Origin: Pirellulales bacterium
GTDB taxonomy: Bacteria > Planctomycetota > Planctomycetia > Pirellulales > JAEUIK01
Direction: 5' to 3'
Assembly (NCBI GenBank): GCA_019694455.1
Contig: JAIBBY010000007.1
Coordinates: forward strand, 58,722 to 122,721
DNA length: 64,000 nucleotides
The notes below the pieces were generated by a model. That model did no database searches. It was given only the letters and a program-made list of their open reading frames with translations, and had not been told where the DNA came from. Below are positions 36,001 to 42,841 of this stretch, in pieces. A program made the translations under genes and the position numbers. The number at the start of each line of letters is the position of its first letter. Within the stretch, counting starts at the first letter, position 1.

Positions 36001-38248
36001 CAACTCATTGCAGGATCGACCGGATGTGACTGTAGTGACCAACCCGGTCGGCATCGGCGTCTCGCCGATCCTGGCGCCGGCCTACGACGCCTCGGGCCAG
36101 CTTCGCGTGGACGATCCCGCCAGCGCGCCCCCGCCCGGTCTTGGAGCCAACGTGTTCAAGGATCGCGGCGCGCTCGACCGCAGCGATTTCACCGGTCCCA
36201 CCGCGGTGCTCGCCACCCCGTTCGATAACGACACGGCGGGAGTCGACCTCGACCCGGCGCCCAACAAGGTCTTCTACTCGGGCGGCGCCTTGCCGAATAT
36301 CGAGATCCAACTGAGCGATGGCTCCGGAACCGGCATCGACGACGCCAGCGTCGTGCCTAGCCGCTTCACCTTCAAGATGGACGGCGTGGCGCTCGTCGAG
36401 GGTGTGGATTACATCCTGGGCTACGACACCACCAACGATCTGGTGCGCTTCACGCCCACGGTGGGTTTGTGGCTCAGCGGCCACTCCTACGAAATCGCCA
36501 TTGACAACACCAGCCCCTTTGGCGTCCGCGATCTGTCCGGGAATTTCCTGCAGCCGAACGAGCAGGCGACCGGCAAGACGATCTTCACAATTGGGCTGCG
36601 CGAGATCGACTTCGGCGACGCGCCGCTGCCGTATCCCACGCTCTTGGCGGATAACGGCGCACGGCACATCCTGGTTCCCGGACTGCGCCTTGGCGCCACA
36701 GTCACCAATGATCGCGACGGCAAGCCCAGTCTGGCCGCCGACGCCGACGATGGGGACGACGGCGTTGTGTTCAATGGCGCGATTGTGCCCGGCAAGACTG
36801 CCTCGATCACCGTCACGGCATCGGCCGCCGCCAAGCTCGATGCCTGGATCGACTGGAATGGCGATGGCGATTGGGCCGATCCCGGCGAACAAGTCTTCCA
36901 AAGTCGCAGCGTTATCAGTGGCGCCAACTCGCTGAGCTTTGCCGTCCCCGCCACCCCGCTCACGGCGGCGATTGCCCGCTTCCGCTTGAGCACCGCGGGC
37001 GGGCTTGCGCCCACCGGCGTCGCACAGGATGGCGAGGTGGAGGATTACCGGGTGCAGATTCCGCCATCGGTGGCCTACACGATGGAGCTAGTGAATCCGT
37101 CCAATCAGCAAGCCTACGGCAAAGACGCGAGTGGCATTTATGTGCTGCCCCCCAACGCCGCGGTGCAAGTCAATGTCTACGTGAATGATCTGCGTGATGT
37201 GGGCGCCGCCGGCGGCGTGTTCAGCGGCTTCACCGATCTGAGCTACGACGTCGATTCGTTCAACTTTGTCGCCGGATCAATCGCTTACGGCGACAGTTAC
37301 GCGAACGCCCAGAGCGGCGTCATTGACGAGCCGAACCAACTGGTCGACGAAGCGGGCGGACTGGCCGATATCACGCCGCTCGGCGCGGGCGAAAAGCGAT
37401 TGCTGTACAGCGTCCGCGGCGTGGTCAAGCCAGACGCCATACTCGGCGGCAGCTTTGTGCTGGGGCTAGACCCCGCTGATCTGGCCGCAGTGCACGACAC
37501 GCTGGTTTATGGCGTCGATGGCGCGGTGGCGGCCACCTATGAATCGGTGACGATTCGTGTGGCCGACAAGCCGTGGCAGAACGCCACCAACAAATACGAC
37601 GTCAACAACGACGGCAAGGTGACCAGCATCGACGCCCTGGTCATCATTAACCGCATCAACGCGGGGCTGGGGTTGCCCGACCCGCCGGCCATCGCGCCGC
37701 CGTATTACGATGTCAACGGCAGCGGCACGCTCACCAGCATCGACGCGCTGCAAATCATCAACTATCTGAATAGCCCGCCCGAAGCGCAGGCCCAAATGGT
37801 GGCCGCGTTCAAAGCGTCGCAAGTCGCCGCAGCCGCGCTACCTGCCGCGGCGGCAGCCTTGCCGATGGCCAGCGCCGCTCCTGCTTGGACGCCAACCGAG
37901 GCGATCGCCGCGGCCAGTTTGCCCGCGCCGTTCGTGGCCGATCCGATGATTGCCAGCGCCGCGATGACTGTCGCCACCCAATCGAATGCGCCAGTGGAGA
38001 AACCGCGAACCTTGCGATCGGAGCGGCTGGCGGACGAACTGCTTGCCGCCGCCTATTTGCAGGCGGCCGCCCCCAAAGCAACCTTCGCCGAGGCGCCGCG
38101 TCTCGACGCTACGGAAATTCAATCCGCATTGGCCTACAACTCGGCCCTCTCCCATGTCTTTGCCGTACATGGCCAAACCGATGAGTCGTCGCTTGCCGAG
38201 GAGACAACCGCGAACCGGCTGTTCGGCAAGCGCAAGAGCTTGATTTAA
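27044..38248 (+). CDS. Giant protein B: two metalloprotease-like domains, beta-helices, GEVED, cohesin-like module, dockerin
   Basis: 3734 residues from GTG at 27044. Order: LEPR-XLL-type signal (FEQRILFAI, about 34-42); immunoglobulin-like region; metzincin-like domain with zinc site HEIGHLLGLGH (453-463); a PPC domain near 504-600; beta-helix (about 650-1290); a second metalloprotease of the NF038122 type (about 1297-1600) with HEIGHVLGF from His1466, QASHWK and a FDLIGWDV end; more PPC domains; propeller-like and second beta-helix regions (about 2800-2980); GEVED domain (about 3186-3340, GEVEDYRV); cohesin-like module (about 3345-3505); dockerin (about 3516-3590, DVNNDGKVTSIDAL and DVNGSGTLTSIDAL); an Ala-rich tail. 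Likely secreted and calcium-dependent; may process or anchor surface proteins. Gene is unbroken over 11.2 kb. Confidence 0.9.
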   Translation: MRLPFLKKSKAADLSLNSQARADKRRSLAVEQFEQRILFAIAPTLVAIQPNEGDVLLDGQVRNIAPRELTFRFDEGQIIDYATATTNSIQVVGSGGDGVFGNAGDVALGDIYKVLPGNRANEVIVRFADTLDDDLYQITIVGAGGSALKNTSGLAFNSGVNLTSRFELDLGAQITAVVPQPVSRNAQGNLVQDLNKIVVYFNNDRLNSGLAQNPSVYQLIDTKGTANTNDDTVTNPTSVAYDAAGNKATLTFSAIPAGTYRLRVGDNAAPSATVINKTPSQDALDYLDNATFLQTLGSSTIVVKGQGIYGADSPYTLAYPGGGQEPGHRDIPAESHLLGGGDGDPGIAVREYNFKRDYGSDPLGNPLVNAITEAQKQRAREIFELYGYYLGVKFVETEASGFTIATGDPRAVDAGVPPGGVGGIAGGNLAVMNSAVNWGNSEPLGGWFNTAMHEIGHLLGLGHTYDLPPVTVMGSDGNLGSSEAVFPGDHDIVHGQYLYRPDNKDVDLFKFQVETSGRFTAETIAERMADSSLLDSVITLYDAQGNILARNDDYFSNDSFIDIELTSGTYYIGVASTGNTNNNPKIANSGMGGTSEGPYELRLNFSATPSGVVLTDATGTKFDGDSDGRPGGAYNFWFQAGSTLFVDKAAANGGNGAIGTPFNNLQTALAAASAGQIVRVVGNGGADGNLATQGDNLAYEIGRNIFDQPLSDGADLNVPQGVTLMIDAGAILKLRAANVNVGSFQQGIDLSTGALQVLGTPDRSVVFTSYDNESVGKDTNTLVTTPAKGNWGGIVFRADSDYEAAGIFLNYVNHADITYGGGQVVVNSISQVYTPIHLEQSRPTLSYNTILASADAVISADPNSFEESLVRGDTYTADYRRMGPDLEGNKFSDGATTGLPENSINGLFVRIATNAGSPIDTLDVSARFHDTDIVYVLAESLMITGTPGGPIVEGGVRKARTHGRLAIDPGVIVKSLGARIEVGMNAQLIAEGNAGNSVIFTSLLDDSYGASGQFETAMGASSAIAQEGDWGGIYFRPTAQGSMDNVRLTYGGGETTIEGGFARFNAIEIHQANVRITNSVFELNDGGLTSYSRNGRGGNTSSTIYVIGAQPVLAGNTLRDNVGDAISIDANSMSYRQLPDVGRSTGAIGRFDRYDDNHGPLVRENRLTNNDINAMVVRGGTLTTQTVWDDTDIVHVLRDEIQVPNLHIYGGLRLQSSATESLVVKLQGAKAGFTAAGSPLDIDDRIGGTVQVIGMPGRPVVLTSIDDDRVGAGFDPDGRPNTVTGSSIFKPVSGPSKASIEFRMDAATASSVEFVEAMERAALYWESIIDDPVRIVIDLSFKALGPNILGQASSVETLLDYNDVRQHMIADAGVTESIVSQIPTYENLNVVFPTTGETVKTIPKILINRANALALGYSPSQLTTELSVYDNVTPIDATVEFSSEFPFDFNRDDGLTGVDFLAVAVHEIGHVLGFVSSEDGVDFGQTDIPMSPLDLFRVAPGQGVNFATAPRIMDPTQFNQVFYDGGIFRTTSLPVPGIGRGEIPLSTGRLNGDGNQASHWKHRELLGLSTSIGIMDPIEEDYGVVTYADRRAFDLIGWDVVNRSGSGQLNTGTAGDWRGLQFQAYSNDRNVEVVNELEASYTLNNDVNKTPNTAQFLGTLAANEQNGDDIRRLGFEVHGAVSFDRSGDVDVYSFNGTAGTEVWFDIDRTSVSLDTVVELVDGNGNVLARSNDSASQTPTGIGRVMQRGDFSNADFYGTNIKDAGMRLVLPGAVGSTNTYYVRVRSNSSNLNNLSGGQTSGEYQLQIRLREADEFPGSTVRFADIRNAVTAIDIQGLPGHSPLVGEAARVSVGNTTLDQAQDIGNLLASDRNVISVASALVSPLDADWYKFTIDYQAIQSIAGRSDAGKTWATVFDIDYADGLTRPDLTLSLYDSTGKLIFVARDSSIADDQPLPLGNASANDLSRGSFGKLDAYLGSVQLPEGTNKTYYLAITSNAQLPRALDQTFAPDAFNELVRLEPVNSVRRVVEDHIGASGYRTDAGGLVDSSTGAILPIGNPADVAANARPFTLADVALYVSTGNELWTVDPRGGNRRVKVGDMRDVTDIVMRSDGFLFGDRSLVEDDTAGQLVFIRTDNAGVITVGEDNIPDDGDNGTLSNRVDAITFRRLAHGDSPGGGVNEHYQLFLGVRASDAGPARSVLYYADPTTGEANDDGDDRVFFKRGEINAGTPGDIGVTTGMAFVGGTLYGVGSNGHFFTINTGNGKATVISNLGINFAGLSLGPQNVENGKYANTLFAVSTSGQLYALNTNGTLRNDVFAGGATSVSTGLGGATGLAFSPLDFNLWHPTTQKKDEAGHGINKAPDHSRDVTGPDYAGGASYYFGFENWKGGYIPYGAEAQFGILSSDTHQDLADPDRPGFVPADFAIGNNYNMPGGAHGSLVTNAFSLAGYDTTDKPTLYFNYFLETENANEVKENKMRDSARVFASADGGVTWTQLATNNSVQTTLVQDAELPFFPTANSNIGWFGPNQQVQELFDGPATGWRQARVDLGDFAGKPSIQLRFDFATAGAIGGGMQGDQFGNPTSTLQFTNNNFRGFYIDDIIVGFSERGEMVTGADVDTSFFQTPEFLAKQNQVLFPGMPSQVLVGPYQLEIRRGAEYANSALGTSARIQIGSTFDTNDRLAQSVTLFAPSGGQIADGQTFQVSDGVNRLTFEFDSNGSVIVGNVAVPFSGGQSAPQVAQSIRGAINSRWGANFNVSTSVISTSNRVELFGAAAVSEGSSAIIVDRNNLRGDRDALREQGQLIIQNNTISSASQYGIKVEPPAPDSWAHPGAPRNLIELNNARLAPGVVLQNNLIVGAGKAGIRFSGQASPAVPPVGAMPTSVVPFGRIINNTIYGAGLGIGIEVVNNASPTLLNNIVSALDVGISVDASSATTVVGAALYKENETNVQGTTLGSFSILLGDSDPLFVDALKGNFRLMGGSKAIDSSVNSLQDRPDVTVVTNPVGIGVSPILAPAYDASGQLRVDDPASAPPPGLGANVFKDRGALDRSDFTGPTAVLATPFDNDTAGVDLDPAPNKVFYSGGALPNIEIQLSDGSGTGIDDASVVPSRFTFKMDGVALVEGVDYILGYDTTNDLVRFTPTVGLWLSGHSYEIAIDNTSPFGVRDLSGNFLQPNEQATGKTIFTIGLREIDFGDAPLPYPTLLADNGARHILVPGLRLGATVTNDRDGKPSLAADADDGDDGVVFNGAIVPGKTASITVTASAAAKLDAWIDWNGDGDWADPGEQVFQSRSVISGANSLSFAVPATPLTAAIARFRLSTAGGLAPTGVAQDGEVEDYRVQIPPSVAYTMELVNPSNQQAYGKDASGIYVLPPNAAVQVNVYVNDLRDVGAAGGVFSGFTDLSYDVDSFNFVAGSIAYGDSYANAQSGVIDEPNQLVDEAGGLADITPLGAGEKRLLYSVRGVVKPDAILGGSFVLGLDPADLAAVHDTLVYGVDGAVAATYESVTIRVADKPWQNATNKYDVNNDGKVTSIDALVIINRINAGLGLPDPPAIAPPYYDVNGSGTLTSIDALQIINYLNSPPEAQAQMVAAFKASQVAAAALPAAAAALPMASAAPAWTPTEAIAAASLPAPFVADPMIASAAMTVATQSNAPVEKPRTLRSERLADELLAAAYLQAAAPKATFAEAPRLDATEIQSALAYNSALSHVFAVHGQTDESSLAEETTANRLFGKRKSLI
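37075..37565 (+). other. Cohesin-like module of giant protein B
   Basis: Lies between the GEVED domain and the C-terminal dockerin. Landmarks YVNDLRDVG, GGVFSGFTDLSYDVDSFNF, LVDEAGGLADITPLG, LLYSVRG and VYGVDGAVAATYE follow the same order and spacing as in giants A and C, with an extended insertion before the first of them. Here the module precedes the dockerin; in A and C it follows it. Confidence 0.58.
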
Positions 38249-38284
38249 CAGACCGGCTGATTACTGACGCGCCGGATCGACCTG

Positions 38285-39664
38285 TTACAGCAGTTCGTGG
38301 ATCGGGGCGCCGTTGTTGTTGATCGCCGTGGGACGACCGGCGCGGTTGATGATGTACGCCCCCAGATCGATGCCCAGTGACTGGTAAATGGTGGCCAGCA
38401 CATCGGCCGGCAGCAGGGGGCGCTCCACGGGAAACTCTCCCTTGGAGTTCGAGGCCCCAATGACGTGGCCGCCTTTGACGCCGCCGCCGCCGATCAACAC
38501 CGACATGACGTTGCCCCAATGGTCGCGCCCGGGCGTGCCCATGCTCATGGGCGCGCCGCCATTGCCGCCGTCATTTAGGCGTGGCGAGCGGCTGAACTCG
38601 CCCATCACCACTACCATCACCCGATCCAACAGGCCCCGTTGGCTTAAATCGTCGATCAGCGCACCCACCGATTGATCAAAGCTCGGCAAGCGCGACTTCA
38701 TGCCCGACTCCAGGTCCCAATGGTGGTCCCAGCCGCCGTTGTGAATGTTCACAAAGGTGACGCCTGCCTCCACCAGTCGCCGCGCCAAGAGCGCGCTTTG
38801 TCCGTAGGTGTTGCGCCCATATTTGTCGCGCGTGCGCGGGTCTTCGTCGCTGATGTCGAACGCCTTGCGCGCCGCGTCGCCGGTCACGAGGTCAAACGCC
38901 TGTTGATTGAACGAATCGAGCCCGTTCATCAGTCCGCTGCGATCCGATTCGCGCCGGATGCGATCGAGCGAGCCGAGCAGCGATTTGCGGTCGTCCACTC
39001 GCGATAGATTCACCTCCGTGGGTAAATCGAGATTGGCGACTTTGTACCCCTCCGCATTGGGGTCGCCACCGGTGTTATAAGGGTTGTATGCGACTCCCAA
39101 ATACGCGCCGCTCAAGTAGCCCGGCTGCAGGCCAACGGTCATCGCCTGTGGAATCGCCACATAGGGGGGCATGCCACCGCGATTCGAGCCGCGCATCTTG
39201 GCGATGATCGAGCCACACGATGGAAATTGCGGATCGAGGTTGGCCGAGTTGGAGCCGAGGTAACCGGTGAGCATCCAATGCGCGGCCGCGAAGTGATCGC
39301 CGTTGTCGTGATGCACCGATCTCAAAATCGAGACCTTGTCCATCACTTTCGCCTGTTCCACCAGTAGTTCGTTGATGCGAACTCCCGGCACGCTGGTCTC
39401 GATCGTGCCAAACATGCCGCGAAACTCGGCCGGTGCCGCTGGCTTGGGGTCGTATGTTTCCAGATGCGAAGGGCCGCCATCCACCCAATACAAGATTACG
39501 GCTCTGTCGTTCGTCGGAGCGCCAGCAGCGGTTGCGCTGGCGCGCGCTCGCAGAGCGTCGCCCAGTGTGAGCCCTAGCGCGCCCAGGCCGCCCACTTTGA
39601 TGAAGTCGCGCCGCGCAACGCCGTCGCAGCGGCCGATCCTCGATTTTCCCCAGATCGTCAGCAT
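38285..39664 (-). CDS. DUF1501 domain protein, Tat-exported
   Basis: 459 residues from the second of two adjacent ATGs (39667/39664), both behind AGGAG. The N-terminus MLTIWGKSRI leads to GRCDGVARRDFIKVGGLGAL, a twin-arginine signal (Arg18-Arg19) of the form found in DUF1501 proteins. The body is an alkaline-phosphatase-superfamily fold: WVDGGPSHLETYDPKP, NGGWDHHWDLESGM, MGEFSRSP and GRDHWGN. Planctomycetes carry many copies, usually in operons with DUF1549/DUF1553 cytochrome proteins; no partner is present here. The chemistry is unproven. It converges on giant protein B with 36 bases between the stops. Confidence 0.93.
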   Translation of the reverse strand: MLTIWGKSRIGRCDGVARRDFIKVGGLGALGLTLGDALRARASATAAGAPTNDRAVILYWVDGGPSHLETYDPKPAAPAEFRGMFGTIETSVPGVRINELLVEQAKVMDKVSILRSVHHDNGDHFAAAHWMLTGYLGSNSANLDPQFPSCGSIIAKMRGSNRGGMPPYVAIPQAMTVGLQPGYLSGAYLGVAYNPYNTGGDPNAEGYKVANLDLPTEVNLSRVDDRKSLLGSLDRIRRESDRSGLMNGLDSFNQQAFDLVTGDAARKAFDISDEDPRTRDKYGRNTYGQSALLARRLVEAGVTFVNIHNGGWDHHWDLESGMKSRLPSFDQSVGALIDDLSQRGLLDRVMVVVMGEFSRSPRLNDGGNGGAPMSMGTPGRDHWGNVMSVLIGGGGVKGGHVIGASNSKGEFPVERPLLPADVLATIYQSLGIDLGAYIINRAGRPTAINNNGAPIHELL

Positions 39665-39948
39665 CATCGCGCTCCTGGCATTTGAAGACGAACCTACTGG
39701 GACGCAACATGACTGCGCTGAGCTAGTCACCTGGCTTGCCATCTGCCGGGCAAATCCAACTATCAGTTCCAGCGCTTGTTGGCCGCTACTGGCAATCCAT
39801 TCCATCAGCAGTCGTTGGCGGCCAGCGCTTCACCGATCAGCGCATGATCATATCTTGGAGCGAAACGACATTGCAACTAGCCTCGGCTGAAAAAACGCGT
39901 GCAACTTGTTCTGCGATAACAGGTTACGGGCTAGAGGGTTATCGATCG

Positions 39949-40422
39949 CTAATCGCGACCGTCCGACTTGCGCCCCGCGGCGGTCGCGGAGTCGGTTGGA
40001 ATTTCGCCGCGAAAGATGGCGGCGATATCGTAAAACGCCCCAGATGCCCGGCACCGTAGCACTTCAATCTGCAGCCAGCGCGGCGGCCGACCCGGGATGG
40101 CAATGCGCAACAGCGCATGCGGATGCGGCAACGATCGTGTGTGCAACAGCGCAATACTGTGTGTCGTCAGATCGCGCGTGTACGCCTTAAACGGTGGGTC
40201 GCTTGGCTGTCCGCACTTGTCCAATGGCAAGACAATCACCGTGGCGATTACTTGCCTTCGCGAATGCTCGCGCCGTTCGTCGGCGTCGTCTTCGGCGGCG
40301 TGTAATCTGGCGATCATGGTGGCGACAGCCGCTGGTGGCTCCGCAAGGGTCTGCGGATCGATGGCCAGCGCCACTGCCGCCGTGGCCGGCGAAACGGAAT
40401 AAGAATCGTATAGAATCGTCAT
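39949..40422 (-). CDS. PilZ-domain protein, probable c-di-GMP receptor
   Basis: 157 residues. After a ~50-residue lead the PilZ pattern begins with ERREHSRRQV, which contains the RxxxR motif that holds c-di-GMP, then AYTRDLTTHSIALLHTR at the place of the D/NxSxxG motif; the Gly is replaced, so affinity is uncertain. The later strands HPHALLRIAIP and GAFYDIAAIFRGE complete the six-stranded barrel. Its ATG overlaps the TGA of the diguanylate cyclase gene as ATGA, so the two are probably made from one message and coupled. It may act as the dedicated effector of that cyclase. Confidence in the fold is higher than in ligand binding. Confidence 0.78.
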   Translation of the reverse strand: MTILYDSYSVSPATAAVALAIDPQTLAEPPAAVATMIARLHAAEDDADERREHSRRQVIATVIVLPLDKCGQPSDPPFKAYTRDLTTHSIALLHTRSLPHPHALLRIAIPGRPPRWLQIEVLRCRASGAFYDIAAIFRGEIPTDSATAAGRKSDGRD

Positions 40423-41918
40423 CGCGCGATCTGCAGGTCAGCCATCATCGGGCGGGTGGTCTGATCGGTATGGAAATAAATCTGATCGCCGCCGGCTGCT
40501 AGCGACGACCGCAGCGATTCTTCTGCTCGGGCCAACAGCGAGGCCGCGTCGTCGCCCGGGCGATGTTCGGCCACGCCAAAGCTGGCAGTGAGCGGTTTGT
40601 TCGGTCCGGCCAGGCCCAGCAAGGCCAGTTGAGAATGAATGGAGTCTGCAGTTGCGACGGCGCCGTTGGCGTCCTTGTCGTTGAGAATGACTCCGTAGCA
40701 GAACGGTTTGAGCGTGGCCACCATGCACTCCGCCGCATGCTCGCGAATACCGGTCAAAGTCGAGAGATGCGCGGTTCGCTGCCATTCGGCATCGGCGCCA
40801 GCGCCCGGTCCCACCATGGCGATCAACAGCGCGGACGCCGGTTGCGGCGAACTCTTCAATCGCTTCATGAGCCGTTCCAGCTCACGAAAGAACTCGTTCG
40901 TCCCGGCTTCGTCCTCGGCTTCGCCGCTCGGTTTCGCGCTGGCAATGGCGCCTTGGCCTGCGACAATCGGCAAGCATTGCCGCTCATCGTGGTAATAGCC
41001 GCAGTTGCGCCCCCCCTTCTTCGCGGCGTACAACCCTTGGTCGGCGCGCTGCACCAGGCTGTCTTTGTCGTCCGCGGTGCAGATTTCCGCCACGCCAATG
41101 CTCGCCGTCACCCGCAACTCGACGCCTTGAAATTCAATTCGCGCGTTCTCAATCGCGATTCGAATGCGCTCGGCCACCTGCTTCGCCACATCGATCCGGG
41201 CGGTGGGCAAGATCGCAGCGAACTCTTCGCCGCCAAATCGAGCTGGCAGGTCCATGTCGCGTACGGTCTCCTTCAACACCCGCGCCACGCAGCGGAGGAC
41301 TTCGTCCCCGGCTTGATGCCCGTGCGTGTCGTTGAACTTCTTGAAAAAATCGACGTCGATCATCACCAGCGACAGCGGGGTGCCCATGCGCCGGAATTCT
41401 GGCAAGCGCCGCGACATTTCGCGATCGAACGCGCGCCGATTAGGAATGCCGGTCAAGGGGTCGGTCAGCGCGTCGGCAAGTTGCACCTCCAATTCGTGCG
41501 CTTGTTCTTGCATCTTGCTCGAAGCGTGCGCGAGTTGCTCTTCCAAGCGAGTGTTCGCCGCCAACAAACTGGCGATCGCTTGCACCACCGGCGCCGCGGC
41601 GGCGGTGTCGCTGGACGCCGACATCACGGTCAACTCACGACTGATCGCCGCCACGTGCGTGCTATGCTCGCCCACCCCGTGCGCCACATCGGTCGTCAGT
41701 TCGTGCAATTGCGCCAGCAGCGCCTCGGCCTTGTGTTGGTCAAATGTGTTGTTGGCGACGGGCGGCGGCAGTTCCAAGGTGGGCGTTGTCGCCGCGGCAA
41801 CGGGGGCCTCGCGGCGAAGCCACCACCAGGCACAAGTTCCGCCGGCAATTAAATACACGGCGGCATGCAGGATGCGGCCCGCGGCGGCAAGAAAAAACGA
41901 ATGTTCGGCAAGCAGCAT
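40419..41918 (-). CDS. Membrane diguanylate cyclase with an extra degenerate GGDEF-like domain
   Basis: 499 residues from ATG at 41918 (MLLAEHSFFLAAAGRILHAA), a start that gives one N-terminal membrane span followed by WWWLRRE. The long upstream frame to a TTG at 42152 is possible but has no clear ribosome site. A coiled-coil linker (about 70-165) leads to an active GGDEF domain (about 165-335) with DPLTGIPNRRAFD, the FKKFNDTHGHQAGDEVL block and the catalytic RFGGEEFAAILP. The C-terminal part (about 375-490) looks like a second GGDEF fold in which the signature reads FCYGVILND and the substrate residues are lost (SFGVAEHRPGDDAASLLARA remains), so it may be a regulatory domain. Makes c-di-GMP from two GTP. 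Next gene is the PilZ protein. Confidence 0.9.
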   Translation of the reverse strand: MLLAEHSFFLAAAGRILHAAVYLIAGGTCAWWWLRREAPVAAATTPTLELPPPVANNTFDQHKAEALLAQLHELTTDVAHGVGEHSTHVAAISRELTVMSASSDTAAAAPVVQAIASLLAANTRLEEQLAHASSKMQEQAHELEVQLADALTDPLTGIPNRRAFDREMSRRLPEFRRMGTPLSLVMIDVDFFKKFNDTHGHQAGDEVLRCVARVLKETVRDMDLPARFGGEEFAAILPTARIDVAKQVAERIRIAIENARIEFQGVELRVTASIGVAEICTADDKDSLVQRADQGLYAAKKGGRNCGYYHDERQCLPIVAGQGAIASAKPSGEAEDEAGTNEFFRELERLMKRLKSSPQPASALLIAMVGPGAGADAEWQRTAHLSTLTGIREHAAECMVATLKPFCYGVILNDKDANGAVATADSIHSQLALLGLAGPNKPLTASFGVAEHRPGDDAASLLARAEESLRSSLAAGGDQIYFHTDQTTRPMMADLQIAR

Positions 41919-42328
41919 GGGTGGCAACTCATGATCGAATGAAAACGACAGCGCTCGGACATCCAGAGCGCTTGCCCCGTAACAAACATAGGCCAGGAAA
42001 CCGGCGCCAATGGGCGCGAATTTCACCCTCTGATGCGTCGTTTTCGCCGCTTCGACGGCGCCTCTGGTCTGCGGTGTTTGGATTATGACGCTCTTTCCGG
42101 CAGGTGCCCTTGGCACGCCTAGCGGCCGACCGCCGCTAGGGATGTGGGGCAAAGCAATATTTTGCTGCTCCAGCCAGGGGCATGCGATGCGGGCACTCGA
42201 ACATTAGAATGGCGTGCCTTGCAATTTCGTAGCGGCAGGCGATGGCATATGCGCGCATTGCATTGCCGCAAATCCTGCGATGGCTATGTTTGCTGATGTA
42301 ACTCTGGTCCTACAGGAACTACCTCGCC
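41919..42328. other. 410-base spacer upstream of the GGDEF and flavin reductase genes
   Basis: The two genes are divergent. The region from about 41950 to 42152 is an open frame continuous with the GGDEF gene, probably untranslated. It contains a perfect 8-bp inverted repeat (42118-42140) and an AT-rich AGCAA/TTGCT repeat at 42153-42166. The latter is an unusually AT-rich spot in this genome and may mark a promoter. Confidence 0.5.
42118..42140. promoter_or_regulatory. Perfect 8-bp inverted repeat upstream of GGDEF gene
   Basis: CCTAGCGG and CCGCTAGG flank a 7-base loop. It lies about 200 bases from both divergent starts, so it cannot be a simple terminator. CTAG-containing repeats are rare in bacterial DNA, which raises its interest. 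Operator or leader RNA hairpin are both open. Confidence 0.4.
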
Positions 42329-42808
42329 GTGCCATTCGATCCCGTGTTGCAGCGCCGAATTATGGGGCATTTCGCCTCCGGTGTCACGATAGTCACAACG
42401 CAATTAGGCGGCGAGCAAACCGGCATGACCGTCAGCGCGTTCGCGTCGCTGTCGTTGAATCCGCCGTTGGTGCTGGTCTCGATCGACCGTTGCAGTTTCA
42501 CCTATGAATTTCTGAAATCGTCGCGCTGCTTCGCCGTGAATATGCTCCGCCGCGATCAGGAAGACTTGTCGCGGCGCTTCGCCATGGCGGGGCCTAAGGA
42601 TTTCAGCGATCTTCCATTGCACACCGCCGTGACCGGCGCGCCGATCCTCCACGGCGTGCTCGGCTGGGTCGATTGCCGCGTGGTCGAAGTGTATCGTGGT
42701 GGCGACCACGATATTTTCGTTGGCGAGATCGTCGCTGGCGAAGCAGGCGAAGGCGAACCACTGCTGTATTACTGCGGACGCTACCGACAAATCGAATCGA
42801 CCGAGTAA
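42329..42808 (+). CDS. Flavin reductase-like FMN-binding protein
   Basis: 159 residues from GTG at 42329. The sequence opens FDPVLQRRIMGHFASGVTIV and continues with TGMTVSAFASLSLNPPLVLV, the standard FMN-binding core of flavin reductase (HpaC/ActVB type) proteins, with SIDRCSFTYEFLKSSRCFAV and LHTAVTGAPILHGVLGWVDC after it. Such enzymes reduce FMN or FAD with NAD(P)H to supply two-component monooxygenases; no partner oxygenase is in the window. AGGA is about 11 bases upstream. RpiB follows after 33 bases on the same strand. Confidence 0.92.
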   Translation: MPFDPVLQRRIMGHFASGVTIVTTQLGGEQTGMTVSAFASLSLNPPLVLVSIDRCSFTYEFLKSSRCFAVNMLRRDQEDLSRRFAMAGPKDFSDLPLHTAVTGAPILHGVLGWVDCRVVEVYRGGDHDIFVGEIVAGEAGEGEPLLYYCGRYRQIESTE

Positions 42809-42841
42809 TGGCTCGGCCGCAACTCAGCGAGGCAACCTCAC

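Noticed and set aside
38253..38275. Terminator between giant protein B and DUF1501
   Set aside because: CCGGC/GCCGG is only 5 bp with a 13-base loop and no T-run, not better than chance in this sequence.
38285..39664. Sulfatase
   Set aside because: Related fold superfamily, but the CxPSR sulfatase signature is missing and the Tat motif plus body motifs are those of DUF1501.
41919..42152. N-terminal extension of the GGDEF protein from TTG 42152
   Set aside because: No ribosome site, and the ATG at 41918 gives a neat membrane anchor. Kept as an alternative, since the extension includes another weakly hydrophobic stretch.
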